Below the pieces are notes generated by a model, which saw nothing but the letters and a program-made list of their open reading frames with translations, was not told where the DNA came from and did not search any database. A DNA stretch of 14,972 nucleotides from Spirochaeta sp. UBA5339 (GTDB lineage Bacteria; Spirochaetota; Spirochaetia; DSM-2461). Numbering within the stretch: position 1 is the first letter of the stretch; each line of letters starts with the position of its first letter. Positions 7,275 to 12,848 of this stretch are shown here, in pieces. The position numbers and the translations under genes are program-made. The stretch spans positions 69,040-84,011 of the forward strand of contig DHQL01000018.1 in assembly GCA_002408085.1 (NCBI GenBank), written 5' to 3'.

Positions 7275-7316
7275 TTCGTACACTGTACTATAAAGTCGAT
7301 AAAATGAGCCTTTCAA
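7275..7316 (-). promoter_or_regulatory. Promoter of the DUF4386 gene overlapped by TetR operator candidate (site 1)
   Basis: On the minus strand TTGAAA (7311-7316) is followed, after 18 bp, by TATAGT (7287-7292, 5/6 match to the -10). The -10 runs directly into a palindrome GTACA-C-TGTAC (7278-7288). The wider site, TTCGTACACTGTACTATAAA on the plus strand (7275-7294), recurs at the TetR promoter with 18 of 20 bases identical. A repressor bound here would cover the -10 and transcription start. Confidence 0.7.
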
Positions 7317-7319
7317 TTT

Positions 7320-7967
7320 TCAGATCCCGGACTCCTTTTCAAGGGAATCCAGCATAAGACTCAATCCGAAATCAAAGGTATCCCTGAACCGGTAATTACC
7401 TCCAAAGGTGTAGCGGCTCAGTTCCAGCAGATGGGGATAGTTCTGAAAAGGGCCTTTTGCCATCTCCCTGGCCATCTCGATCATCTCATCCCCTCCCCCT
7501 CCGGGAAGACTCGCTTCCTGAAGGGCAAAACCGTAAACAAAGGCATCGGTAACAGCCACGGCCCTGGCAACCAGATCAATGGAGAATCCAGCTTTTATAA
7601 AGCAGCCAATCATTGCATCATGGTGCTTCAGGGTCAGGGGGCCGGGATTCTTTCGCGATTCCATAAAGGAAGATGCCCACTTGTGTCTGTTCAGAACTTC
7701 TCTTGTTGACTCACAACGAATCCTGATGGCCGCTTTCCAGTCCATATCTTCAGGAGGAAGAGCAATTTCACCAAAAATCTCATCTACCATGGCATCGATG
7801 ATCGCCTCTTTGGATTTAAAGTAGTAGTACACAGACATGGTTCCCGCATTAAGCTCTTCTGCCAGTTTGCGGATGGAAAAGGCTTCGATGCCGATCCTGT
7901 CGGTCAGCTTGAGTGCCCTGGATGCAATATTTTTACCGGTTAGTTCGGCGGCTCTTTTCTTTCCCAA
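7320..7967 (-). CDS. TetR/AcrR family transcriptional regulator
   Basis: A 215-residue one-component repressor. Residues about 10-58 form the TetR DNA-binding domain: helix A (GKNIASRALKLTDRIGIEAF), then SIRKLAEELNAGTMSVYYYFKSKEAIIDAM, containing the helix-turn-helix and the YYYF-K-SKEAI signature. The rest is a helical ligand-binding and dimerisation domain resembling the TetR C-terminal class with a Gly-rich loop (PGGGGDE). Start choice: the longest frame begins at ATG 8027, but that lies inside the promoter spacer. TTG 7967 has AGGAG (7977-7981) nine bases upstream and gives the usual short basic N-terminus MGKKRAAELT. Its own promoter and that of the downstream DUF4386 gene carry matching operator-like sites, so it probably represses both. 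The ligand is unknown. Confidence 0.88.
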   Translation of the reverse strand: MGKKRAAELTGKNIASRALKLTDRIGIEAFSIRKLAEELNAGTMSVYYYFKSKEAIIDAMVDEIFGEIALPPEDMDWKAAIRIRCESTREVLNRHKWASSFMESRKNPGPLTLKHHDAMIGCFIKAGFSIDLVARAVAVTDAFVYGFALQEASLPGGGGDEMIEMAREMAKGPFQNYPHLLELSRYTFGGNYRFRDTFDFGLSLMLDSLEKESGI

Positions 7968-7993
7968 TGTCTTTTTCTCCTGAAGCTGCTTTT

Positions 7994-8040
7994 TTCGTAC
8001 GCTGTACCATAAAAGTAGTCTTATCATTCACTGTTGTCAA
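7994..8040 (-). promoter_or_regulatory. Promoter of the TetR gene with operator candidate (site 2)
   Basis: On the minus strand a consensus -35 TTGACA (8035-8040) is followed after 17 bp by the weak -10 TACTTT (8012-8017). Immediately downstream, over the expected transcription start, is TTCGTACGCTGTACCATAAA (plus strand, 7994-8013), nearly identical to site 1. Its palindrome GTACG-C-TGTAC has one mismatch compared with the perfect GTACA-C-TGTAC of site 1, which might give weaker binding. The promoter position argues against ATG 8027 as the start of translation. Confidence 0.65.
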
Positions 8041-8079
8041 GCTTAATACTACTTTTTTTATATTATTTATCCGGAATAT

Positions 8080-8137
8080 TCTGATTTCCCCTGGCTGGAA
8101 TCAGGTTTAGGAGAAAATCAGAGTACAATATTTTTTT
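8080..8137 (+). other. Leader with mutually exclusive hairpins upstream of the small lipoprotein gene
   Basis: TCTGATTT (8080-8087) can pair with AAATCAGA (8115-8122), or its core CTGATT can pair with AATCAG at 8099-8104. The two pairings exclude each other. The outer pairing is followed eight bases later by T7 (8131-8137). This could be an attenuator-like switch or chance in AT-rich DNA. A possible upstream promoter is TTGTCA (8034-8039) with TTATAT 18 bp later (8058-8063). Confidence 0.3.
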
Positions 8138-8180
8138 ATGAACGTTGTTTTTTTTCAATATACAGATAATCTATTGCAGG

Positions 8181-8210
8181 TTAAAATAAATCATCACTAG
8201 TTTATTTTAA
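8181..8210. repeat. Perfect 10-bp inverted repeat abutting the ribosome binding site of the lipoprotein gene
   Basis: TTAAAATAAA (8181-8190) and TTTATTTTAA (8201-8210) are exact complements around a 10-base spacer. The right arm ends one base before AAGGAG (8211-8216), which lies seven bases before ATG 8224. It could be an operator or an mRNA stem affecting ribosome access. Confidence 0.6.
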
Positions 8211-8223
8211 AAGGAGAAATAAA

Positions 8224-8670
8224 ATGAAATTAAGAGGAATGATTAAATGGATTATTCTGGGATTAAGTCTGTTTGCTGTTCTGTCCTGCTCAGGAGGCAG
8301 CAGTACAGATCTGGGAAGCGGTACAATCCGGCTTGTGTCAATCACACCTGAAGGCCCCTATACAGATGGAGATTCTGAAGATTTTACCGTAGTAGTAGCC
8401 TATACCATGGTCGATGCAGATGAGGCAGAAATCTATATAGGTTTTGGTTATCGGGACGGTACGACTTCCTATGTCTATGGAAGTGCATCAGAAATTGTCG
8501 GACCTACCAGTACCGAAGTCACAAAAACCTATACATTTTCAAAAGTTATGAACAACTATATTGCCGACGGCTATGATGAAAACATATTTGATGTTTCACT
8601 TGATCCCTACCCAGTTGAAGGCACTTTCACCCCCTATGACGGAGAAACTCTATCAATCACCGTAAATTAA
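8224..8670 (+). CDS. Small predicted lipoprotein of unknown function
   Basis: A 148-residue protein I cannot place in a family. Residues 1-22 are a lipoprotein signal peptide: a basic start (MKLRGMIK), a hydrophobic core, and lipobox VLSC with Cys22 as the likely lipidated residue, followed by the Gly/Ser spacer SGGSSTDLGSG. The mature part is acidic and rich in Tyr, Thr, Ser and Asp. It has alternating strands (TIRLVSITPEGPYTDGDSEDFTVVVAYTM, EIYIGFGYRDGTTSYVYG, TKTYTFSKV) suggesting one Ig-like or beta-sandwich domain. No cysteines follow Cys22. The gene is visibly more AT-rich than its neighbours and stands alone with its own strong ribosome site (AAGGAG) and a structured leader, so it is probably regulated independently. 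A surface or periplasm-facing location is likely. Confidence 0.7.
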   Translation: MKLRGMIKWIILGLSLFAVLSCSGGSSTDLGSGTIRLVSITPEGPYTDGDSEDFTVVVAYTMVDADEAEIYIGFGYRDGTTSYVYGSASEIVGPTSTEVTKTYTFSKVMNNYIADGYDENIFDVSLDPYPVEGTFTPYDGETLSITVN

Positions 8671-8680
8671 TCCTGCTCAG

Positions 8681-8706
8681 GCGGATGCTCCCCTGCGGGG
8701 CTCCGC
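8681..8706 (+). terminator. GC-rich hairpin after the lipoprotein gene
   Basis: GCGGA (8681-8685) pairs with TCCGC (8702-8706), and inside them CCCC (8690-8693) pairs with GGGG (8697-8700) around TGC, with a small internal loop. It starts ten bases after the stop codon. No T-run follows, so termination here would be inefficient or factor-assisted. It stands out in composition from the AT-rich gene before it. Confidence 0.4.
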
Positions 8707-8771
8707 TGGTTACACCTCTATAAAACCAAAGATCAATTGAATAAACACCCGTTTTCTGGCAGTCTGAATGC

Positions 8772-9653
8772 ATGATACATGCAGACTGTTACCCCTGCCT
8801 CTTTCAGCAGATCAGTGACCTCTCCTCTCTTATGACCCTCAATGAGGATGGAAAGAGGAAGCTCTACAACTCGGTTATGGAAACCCTTATAGAAACCAGG
8901 GGCGAAGGACTTCTGGTTCAGCATATGGTCAGGTCCGCCACCGACAGGGCCGTGAAACTGAGCGGCCGCCCTGAAGGATATGATCCCTACAGTTCCATCA
9001 AAAAGGAGTCCAATGCTCTGGCTCTTGAAAACTATGGAAGGTTTAAAGAGATTGTCGCCAGGTCCGCGGCGCCCCTGGAAACGGCAGTAAAGCTGGCGGC
9101 CGCCGGGAATATCATCGACTTCGGAGCCCTGAGCCACAGGGAACTGGATATCGAGAAAGAACTTTCCGTAATGGAGCACCAGGGATTCGGCATCTACCAC
9201 TTTGAAACCTGGGAAGAGAAGCTAGCCTCAGCAAAGCAGCTGCTCTACCTCTGCGATAACACCGGGGAGATTGTTCTGGACAGGATTCTTGTGGAGACCA
9301 TCAGGGAGACTCACCCTGACATAGAGATTATCTGCGCATTCCGGGAGAGTCCGATTATCAATGATGCCCTTGTGACAGATGGAATAGCCGTCGGCCTGGA
9401 CAGAACGGCCGAACTGATCTCATCGGGGAGTGTTTACCCGGGAACTGTGCTTCCTGAGTGCACCGGCAAGTTCAAAGCCCTTTTTGACAAAGCCGACATG
9501 GTTATCTCAAAGGGCCAGGGTAATTTTGAGACCCTTTTGGGATGTCCCAAAGAGGATCTTTTTTTTATTCTGAAAATTAAATGTCCCCTTATGGCAGACC
9601 TTTCGGGTGCCAGTGAAGGGGACCTTGTTTTGATGAAAAACCGGAAGGGTTAA
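8772..9653 (+). CDS. DUF89 / ARMT1-like damage-control phosphatase family protein
   Basis: A 293-residue protein of the DUF89 family, metal-dependent phosphatases proposed to remove damaged or over-accumulated phosphometabolites. The length and opening CxxC fit the prokaryotic subfamily. Motifs in order: Cys6-Tyr-Pro-Cys9; NIIDFG at 113-118; CDNTGEIVLDR at 161-171, where Asp162-Asn163 are the probable metal ligands; SPIINDA at 193-199; SKGQGNFE at 246-253; and KIKC at 268-271. The sequence continues to the family's end (DLVLMKN). The start at ATG 8772 matches the usual family opening (M-I-H-x-D/E-C-x-x-C) but has no clear ribosome site, and the start codon lies within a hairpin-forming sequence (8764-8787). 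It stops one base before the end of the convergent wrbA gene. The physiological substrate is unknown; no pantothenate or related gene is adjacent to suggest one. Confidence 0.88.
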   Translation: MIHADCYPCLFQQISDLSSLMTLNEDGKRKLYNSVMETLIETRGEGLLVQHMVRSATDRAVKLSGRPEGYDPYSSIKKESNALALENYGRFKEIVARSAAPLETAVKLAAAGNIIDFGALSHRELDIEKELSVMEHQGFGIYHFETWEEKLASAKQLLYLCDNTGEIVLDRILVETIRETHPDIEIICAFRESPIINDALVTDGIAVGLDRTAELISSGSVYPGTVLPECTGKFKALFDKADMVISKGQGNFETLLGCPKEDLFFILKIKCPLMADLSGASEGDLVLMKNRKG

Positions 9654-9669
9654 CTCAGCTGAGTTTACC
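9648..9669. terminator. 22-bp near-perfect palindrome across the two convergent stop codons
   Basis: AACTCAGCTGAGTT (9652-9665) is a perfect 14-bp palindrome. With flanks GGTT and TACC the symmetry extends to 22 bp with one mismatched pair. It contains parts of both the DUF89 stop (9651-9653) and the wrbA stop (9655-9657). There is no T-run, so a role as a bidirectional transcript end is plausible but unproven. Confidence 0.4.
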
Positions 9670-10260
9670 GGCAACTCCGGCTACCCTCTCGCCCAGCTTA
9701 AAGGCAAGTTCTTTTTCACCGTCATCGGGGAGGCGGGAACCGTCTCCACCTGATATCGTAGACGCTCCGTAGTAGGAACCGCCGCCGACTCTTGTAATAT
9801 CAGCCAGAAGGGGTTCTGTCTGGGGAAGTCCGACATAGATCATTCCATGGTGGATAAAGGGAACCAGGGATGTCAGTATGGTAGACTCCTGTCCGCTGTG
9901 CTGTGTTGCCGACGATGTAATTATCCCGAAGGGCTTGCCCACAAGAGCTCCGGTGAACCAGAGCTGACCGGTTGCATCCAGGAAGGTCTTAAACTGGGCG
10001 GGCATATTGCCGAAGCGTGTGGGAAAGGCAAAGATAAAGCCGTCATACTCTGGAAGCTTGTCCACTTCGGCTCCCACCAGATCGGCAAAGGCCTTCTGGG
10101 CATCTGTGGCTCCCAGGGCATCAATTACCTCGGGAGAGAGGGTCTCGGGGACCTTCAGAATATCTACTTCAGCTCCGGCGGCCTTTGCGCCTTCAGATGC
10201 CTTCTTAACCATTTCATAAATATGACCGTAGGTCGAATAAAAAACTACTGCGAATTTCAT
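9655..10260 (-). CDS. wrbA: NAD(P)H:quinone oxidoreductase, WrbA family
   Basis: A 201-residue flavodoxin-like FMN protein of the usual WrbA length, which reduces quinones by two electrons and avoids semiquinone radicals. The FMN phosphate loop is at the N-terminus (FYSTYGHIYEM). The isoalloxazine region reads FAFPTRFGNMPAQFKTFLDATGQLW, followed by GKPFGIITSSATQHSGQESTI, all close to WrbA. GGSYYGASTISGGDGSRLP is the characteristic C-terminal loop. AAGGAG eight or nine bases before ATG 10260 supports the start. The 228-bp AT-rich region upstream contains a promoter with two palindromic operator candidates, so expression is probably inducible. It ends one base from the DUF89 stop. In anaerobes WrbA-type proteins are often linked to oxygen or quinone stress, which would suit the ferredoxin-dependent metabolism encoded nearby. 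The assignment is firm; the inducer is not. Confidence 0.93.
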   Translation of the reverse strand: MKFAVVFYSTYGHIYEMVKKASEGAKAAGAEVDILKVPETLSPEVIDALGATDAQKAFADLVGAEVDKLPEYDGFIFAFPTRFGNMPAQFKTFLDATGQLWFTGALVGKPFGIITSSATQHSGQESTILTSLVPFIHHGMIYVGLPQTEPLLADITRVGGGSYYGASTISGGDGSRLPDDGEKELAFKLGERVAGVAGKLS

Positions 10261-10298
10261 ATAATCAATCTCCTTAATAACTTGGTTAGGATCAATTA

Positions 10299-10312
10299 TT
10301 ACTAACTAGTAA
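10299..10312. promoter_or_regulatory. Operator candidate 1 in the wrbA leader
   Basis: TTACTA-AC-TAGTAA is a palindrome with perfect 6-bp arms around a 2-bp centre, about 40 bp before the wrbA start. It shares the core TACTAAYTAGTA with a second site 37 bp further upstream (centre to centre). Confidence 0.6.
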
Positions 10313-10329
10313 CAATCAACCATGACTGA

Positions 10330-10358
10330 AATATAATACTAATTAGTAATATATGCAA
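10330..10358 (-). promoter_or_regulatory. wrbA promoter with operator candidate 2 inside the spacer
   Basis: On the minus strand TTGCAT (10353-10358) and TATATT (10330-10335, 5/6 match) are 17 bp apart. The perfect 12-bp palindrome TACTAATTAGTA (10337-10348) lies between them, the classic position for a repressor that blocks RNA polymerase. Palindromes of this kind are bound by MarR- or HxlR-type regulators of quinone-response genes in other bacteria; no such regulator gene is in the window. Confidence 0.6.
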
Positions 10359-10392
10359 ATAAAATATTGCTTATTTTATAATATTAATTCAC

Positions 10393-10415
10393 AATTCCTT
10401 TTCTAAAAAGGAATT
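10393..10415. repeat. Perfect 10-bp inverted repeat between pncB and wrbA
   Basis: AATTCCTTTT (10393-10402) and AAAAGGAATT (10406-10415) flank CTA. A second, shorter hairpin TTCCCT-TTTC-AGGGAA lies at 10461-10476, 13 bases after the pncB stop on the minus strand. Neither has a U-run directly behind it in the direction of pncB transcription, so they are possible but imperfect transcript ends. A T9 run at 10427-10435 faces the other way. Confidence 0.45.
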
Positions 10416-10488
10416 AAACTGCAATATTTTTTTTTACAATCAGAAGTGAATAGTCGTAACTTCCCTTTTCAGGGAAAGAGTAAAAGGC

Positions 10489-11655
10489 TCAGTCCTTGAT
10501 CTGAAAAACCTTCTTTACATAGGAAACATACTCTTCATCATTGCACATCAGTTTTCCGGGACTGTCAGAGAGCTTGGCTACAGGAGTACCGTTGCACTCG
10601 ACAATCTTCATAACAATCTGAAGAGGGGTTATGCCGTCAAAGTCATTAGTCAGATGGGTACCGATACCGAAGGAAACCTTCGCCTTGTTTTTAAGGGCTT
10701 CCCAGAGTTCGGCAGATTTCTGCATATCAAGACCGTCGGAGAATACAAGTGACTTGGTTCTGGGGTCGATTCCCATCTTCTCATAGTGGGCAATTGCCTT
10801 TTCGGCCCATATCATGGGATCTCCAGAATCGTGGCGGAGGCCGTCATAGAGCTTGGCAAAGTACTCGTCAAAGTCTCTAAGAAATGCGTCAAAGCCGTAT
10901 GTATCGGTCAGAGCAATTCCCAGGTCACCCCGGTACTCATCGACCCATCTCTGGAGCATATAGGCCTGGGACTTGGCAAGGCGGACATCTTCCTGCCCCG
11001 CTCCGGCCATAATGTACTCATGGGCCATGGTTCCAATGGGTTTCAAACCGTGTTTCATGGCCAGACCGACATTGCTTGTTCCGATAAAGTTGGGAAGTGT
11101 CTTAAGTTCCGCCATGATCTCATCCTGCCAGTCGGCAGAGAAACGTCTTCTGGTTCCAAAGTCCGCAAAGGGGAAGCCGTGTTTCCTGGCAATCTTCAGC
11201 TTCTCCTTAAGCTTTTCACGGCCGTTCTCCTTAAGCCTGGCCAGTTCCTCTGAAGAGAGGCAGCGGGTAAAGTAGGTTTCGTTGACAATGGAGAGAACGG
11301 GAACCTCAAAGGGCAGGGTCAGGTACCAGGGGCCCTGAACCCGGATTGTGAGCTCACCGTCGATCAGCTCTGTTCTGATATGTTTTCTGTTTGGTTTGTA
11401 GAGCCGGAGGAAGTCGATAAAGTTGCCCTTGAAGAAGGAGATCTCCGAGAGTTTCTCCAGTTCCTCTTCGGTGAAGCTGAGTTCGCAAAATGAATCCAGC
11501 TCCGCATTGATTTCCGGAAGAAGCCCGGTCCAGTCCGCTTCGTTCCTGCATTTGAACTCATAGACCACTTCGGTATCGTTAAATTTATGCAAAGCAATCT
11601 GCATCATTGAGAGTTTGTATAAGTCTGTATCGAGCAAACTTTTAATGATCGCCAT
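10489..11655 (-). CDS. pncB: Nicotinate phosphoribosyltransferase
   Basis: A 388-residue cytoplasmic enzyme that converts nicotinate and PRPP to nicotinate mononucleotide with ATP hydrolysis, the entry step of NAD salvage (Preiss-Handler pathway). Length and sequence fit bacterial PncB. It opens with IIKSLLDTDLYKLSMMQIAL and continues with GPWYLTLPFEVPVLSIVNE, FADFGTRRR (163-171), IGTSNVGLA (191-199) and PIGTMAHEY (206-214), where His212 is the probable phosphorylated catalytic His. LVFSDGLD and SFGIGTHLTND form the C-terminal phosphate-binding part, and KLSDSPGKLM lies near the end. Start: the open frame extends to 11847, but ATG 11655 is preceded by AGGGG about five bases away and gives the family N-terminus; the extra 64 codons cover the promoter and leader. 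It stands alone, divergent from the oxidoreductase operon. Confidence 0.94.
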   Translation of the reverse strand: MAIIKSLLDTDLYKLSMMQIALHKFNDTEVVYEFKCRNEADWTGLLPEINAELDSFCELSFTEEELEKLSEISFFKGNFIDFLRLYKPNRKHIRTELIDGELTIRVQGPWYLTLPFEVPVLSIVNETYFTRCLSSEELARLKENGREKLKEKLKIARKHGFPFADFGTRRRFSADWQDEIMAELKTLPNFIGTSNVGLAMKHGLKPIGTMAHEYIMAGAGQEDVRLAKSQAYMLQRWVDEYRGDLGIALTDTYGFDAFLRDFDEYFAKLYDGLRHDSGDPMIWAEKAIAHYEKMGIDPRTKSLVFSDGLDMQKSAELWEALKNKAKVSFGIGTHLTNDFDGITPLQIVMKIVECNGTPVAKLSDSPGKLMCNDEEYVSYVKKVFQIKD

Positions 11656-11737
11656 TCCATCCCCTGTTTCTTTTACGGACCCTGTTGGATTCGGCTTTGA
11701 GCCTGAAAAAAAGATCCCTGTCTGGTATAAAAGATTC

Positions 11738-11765
11738 ATTATGAACATTATGCAAATCAGTTCAA
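11738..11765 (-). promoter_or_regulatory. Candidate pncB promoter with overlapping direct repeat
   Basis: On the minus strand TTGAAC (11760-11765, 4/6) and CATAAT (11738-11743, 5/6) are 16 bp apart, predicting a leader of about 75 bases. The direct repeat CATAATG (11737-11743 and 11746-11752, 9-bp period) overlaps the -10 and spacer and could be a regulator site for NAD-dependent control. Confidence 0.45.
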
Positions 11766-12020
11766 GTCTTTCGAGCCGTAAACTGGAGCCATTTATACCG
11801 GTATCATTAATATTATATGCAGAAAGCTGATAATGCACTAACTGCAAAAGATAAAAAATGAATCAAGTTCACAAGGTGACTAATCGTTAATTCCCAAAAC
11901 AAGAGGTAGAAAAAAGCTCGATAACAGCATGTTTCCCCGTTAATTTGGAAATCATCAAATCCTTTTATTTCTCATAATAACCAGAAAACTCTCAAAACGG
12001 TGCAATAATCAATATTAGTT

Positions 12021-12050
12021 TTGACTAAATTAACAGTAGAGCCTTAGGAT
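12021..12050 (+). promoter_or_regulatory. Candidate promoter of the 2-oxoacid:ferredoxin oxidoreductase operon
   Basis: TTGACT (12021-12026, 5/6) is followed after 18 bp by TAGGAT (12045-12050, 4/6), about 45 bp before ATG 12097. A near-ideal ribosome site AAGGAGG (12085-12091) follows, five bases before the start, fitting a highly expressed operon. Confidence 0.55.
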
Positions 12051-12096
12051 TAGTTATAAGAGCTGCAGATCAGGCGGTTCCCGGAAGGAGGCTTGT

Positions 12097-12633
12097 ATGG
12101 AACTGAAGGCTAACAGGATTCCCGATGAGTTTAAAAGGGTAGTTCCCCGGGGAATGAGGCTGGTGCAGAGGGAGGATCAGGACTTCCTGCTTGTTGAATC
12201 CATCTACTGTCCCAAGGGACACAACCTGATGGTCGACAGCGTCCGTATCCACGGCGAACCATCCATAAAGCTGGAAATCACCGTCGGAGGGTCAAAGGGT
12301 CTGGTCTTTGTGGATGCCTTCTGGGGAAGTCATGCCAAGCTCTTCAGCTTTCTCCCCGAATGCGGCGAAGGCGGACACCTTGAAGGATTCTGCCCCTACT
12401 GCCATGTTCCCTTAAAGGAGGAGTATCCCTGCCCGGTAGAGGGATGCAGCTCAAAGAGCGCCATGGTCCTCCACCTTCCCTCTGGAACGGGACGGGTCTA
12501 TGTATGCGACTCTCTGGGATGTCCGGGACATGTTCTGGATGTCAGCACTATTCCCCACGAACTGGCCGAGTCCATCAGCGGCATCAACTTCTTCGGCCAC
12601 GGAACTGAAGACATATTCGGAGGCCTGGAATGA
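12097..12633 (+). CDS. Cys-rich putative zinc- or iron-binding protein, first gene of the oxidoreductase operon
   Basis: A 178-residue soluble protein I do not recognise. It has eight cysteines, most in metal-site spacing: CPKGH (Cys38, His42), Cys89, CPYC (99-102), CPVEGC (112-117) and CDSLGCPGH (137-145). The 99-117 block looks like a zinc ribbon; the rest may form a second site. The middle (IKLEITVGGSKGLVFVDAFWGS) is predicted beta-strand. No signal peptide or membrane segment is visible. It opens the operon with the strongest ribosome site in the window, and its stop overlaps the ferredoxin start (ATGA, 12630-12633), so the genes are translationally coupled. This placement suggests an accessory role with the oxidoreductase: cluster assembly, subunit stability or an extra electron-transfer subunit. 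That is inference from context; a zinc structural protein is equally possible. Confidence 0.75.
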   Translation: MELKANRIPDEFKRVVPRGMRLVQREDQDFLLVESIYCPKGHNLMVDSVRIHGEPSIKLEITVGGSKGLVFVDAFWGSHAKLFSFLPECGEGGHLEGFCPYCHVPLKEEYPCPVEGCSSKSAMVLHLPSGTGRVYVCDSLGCPGHVLDVSTIPHELAESISGINFFGHGTEDIFGGLE

Positions 12634-12848
12634 ACCGCAGCGAAATTGAAGCGGACCTCTGCAAGGGCTGCCGGGTCTGCGTAAACTCCTGCCCCAATCA
12701 CTGCCTGTTTATTGGAAGCGAAATTAACCGTCTGGGATATCAGTATGCCCACTCCAATCCCGAAAAGTGTACTGCCTGCAGCATCTGTTTCTATGTGTGC
12801 CCCGAACCCGGGGCCATAACCGTTTACAAGGAGGAACCCGATGAGTGA
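12630..12848 (+). CDS. 2x[4Fe-4S] ferredoxin, delta subunit of 2-oxoacid:ferredoxin oxidoreductase
   Basis: A 72-residue ferredoxin-type subunit that carries electrons from the thiamine-diphosphate centre towards external ferredoxin. Two cluster motifs are complete: CKGCRVCVNSCP (Cys11, 14, 17, 21) and CTACSICFYVCPEP (Cys47, 50, 53, 57). Each CxxCxxCxxxCP supplies three ligands to one cluster and one to the other. The length and the acidic C-terminus fit VorD/KorD-type subunits. It overlaps the preceding gene by four bases and the alpha-subunit gene by eight (12841-12848), so the three are tightly coupled. An additional Cys25 lies outside the motifs. GGAGG near 12831 inside this gene serves as the ribosome site of the alpha subunit. 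Confidence 0.92.
   Translation: MNRSEIEADLCKGCRVCVNSCPNHCLFIGSEINRLGYQYAHSNPEKCTACSICFYVCPEPGAITVYKEEPDE

Larger units (their letters stand above)
11656..12096. other. 441-bp divergent intergenic region between pncB and the oxidoreductase operon
   Basis: It holds no credible gene. Besides the two promoters listed separately it contains a palindrome ATACCGGTAT (11796-11805), a perfect -10-like TATAAT on the minus strand (11812-11817) without a good -35, and a small leader stem GGCT-TTG-AGCC (11693-11703). It also has a long AT-rich stretch at about 11840-12060 in which I see no recognised site. Confidence 0.6.

Noticed and set aside
8733..9200. 155-residue open frame on the minus strand
   Set aside because: It is antisense to the clear DUF89 gene and shows no motif of its own.
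9847..10305. 152-residue plus-strand frame across wrbA
   Set aside because: It is antisense to wrbA, whose FMN motifs are unambiguous, and it crosses the wrbA ribosome site.
10370..10440. Intrinsic terminator pointing to the plus strand (hairpin 10393-10415 with T9 at 10427-10435)
   Set aside because: No plus-strand gene ends here and the T-run is 11 bases from the stem, so I list it only as an inverted repeat.
11656..11847. 64-codon N-terminal extension of pncB
   Set aside because: The extension contains the likely promoter and leader, has no family similarity, and the normal PncB N-terminus begins at ATG 11655 behind AGGGG.
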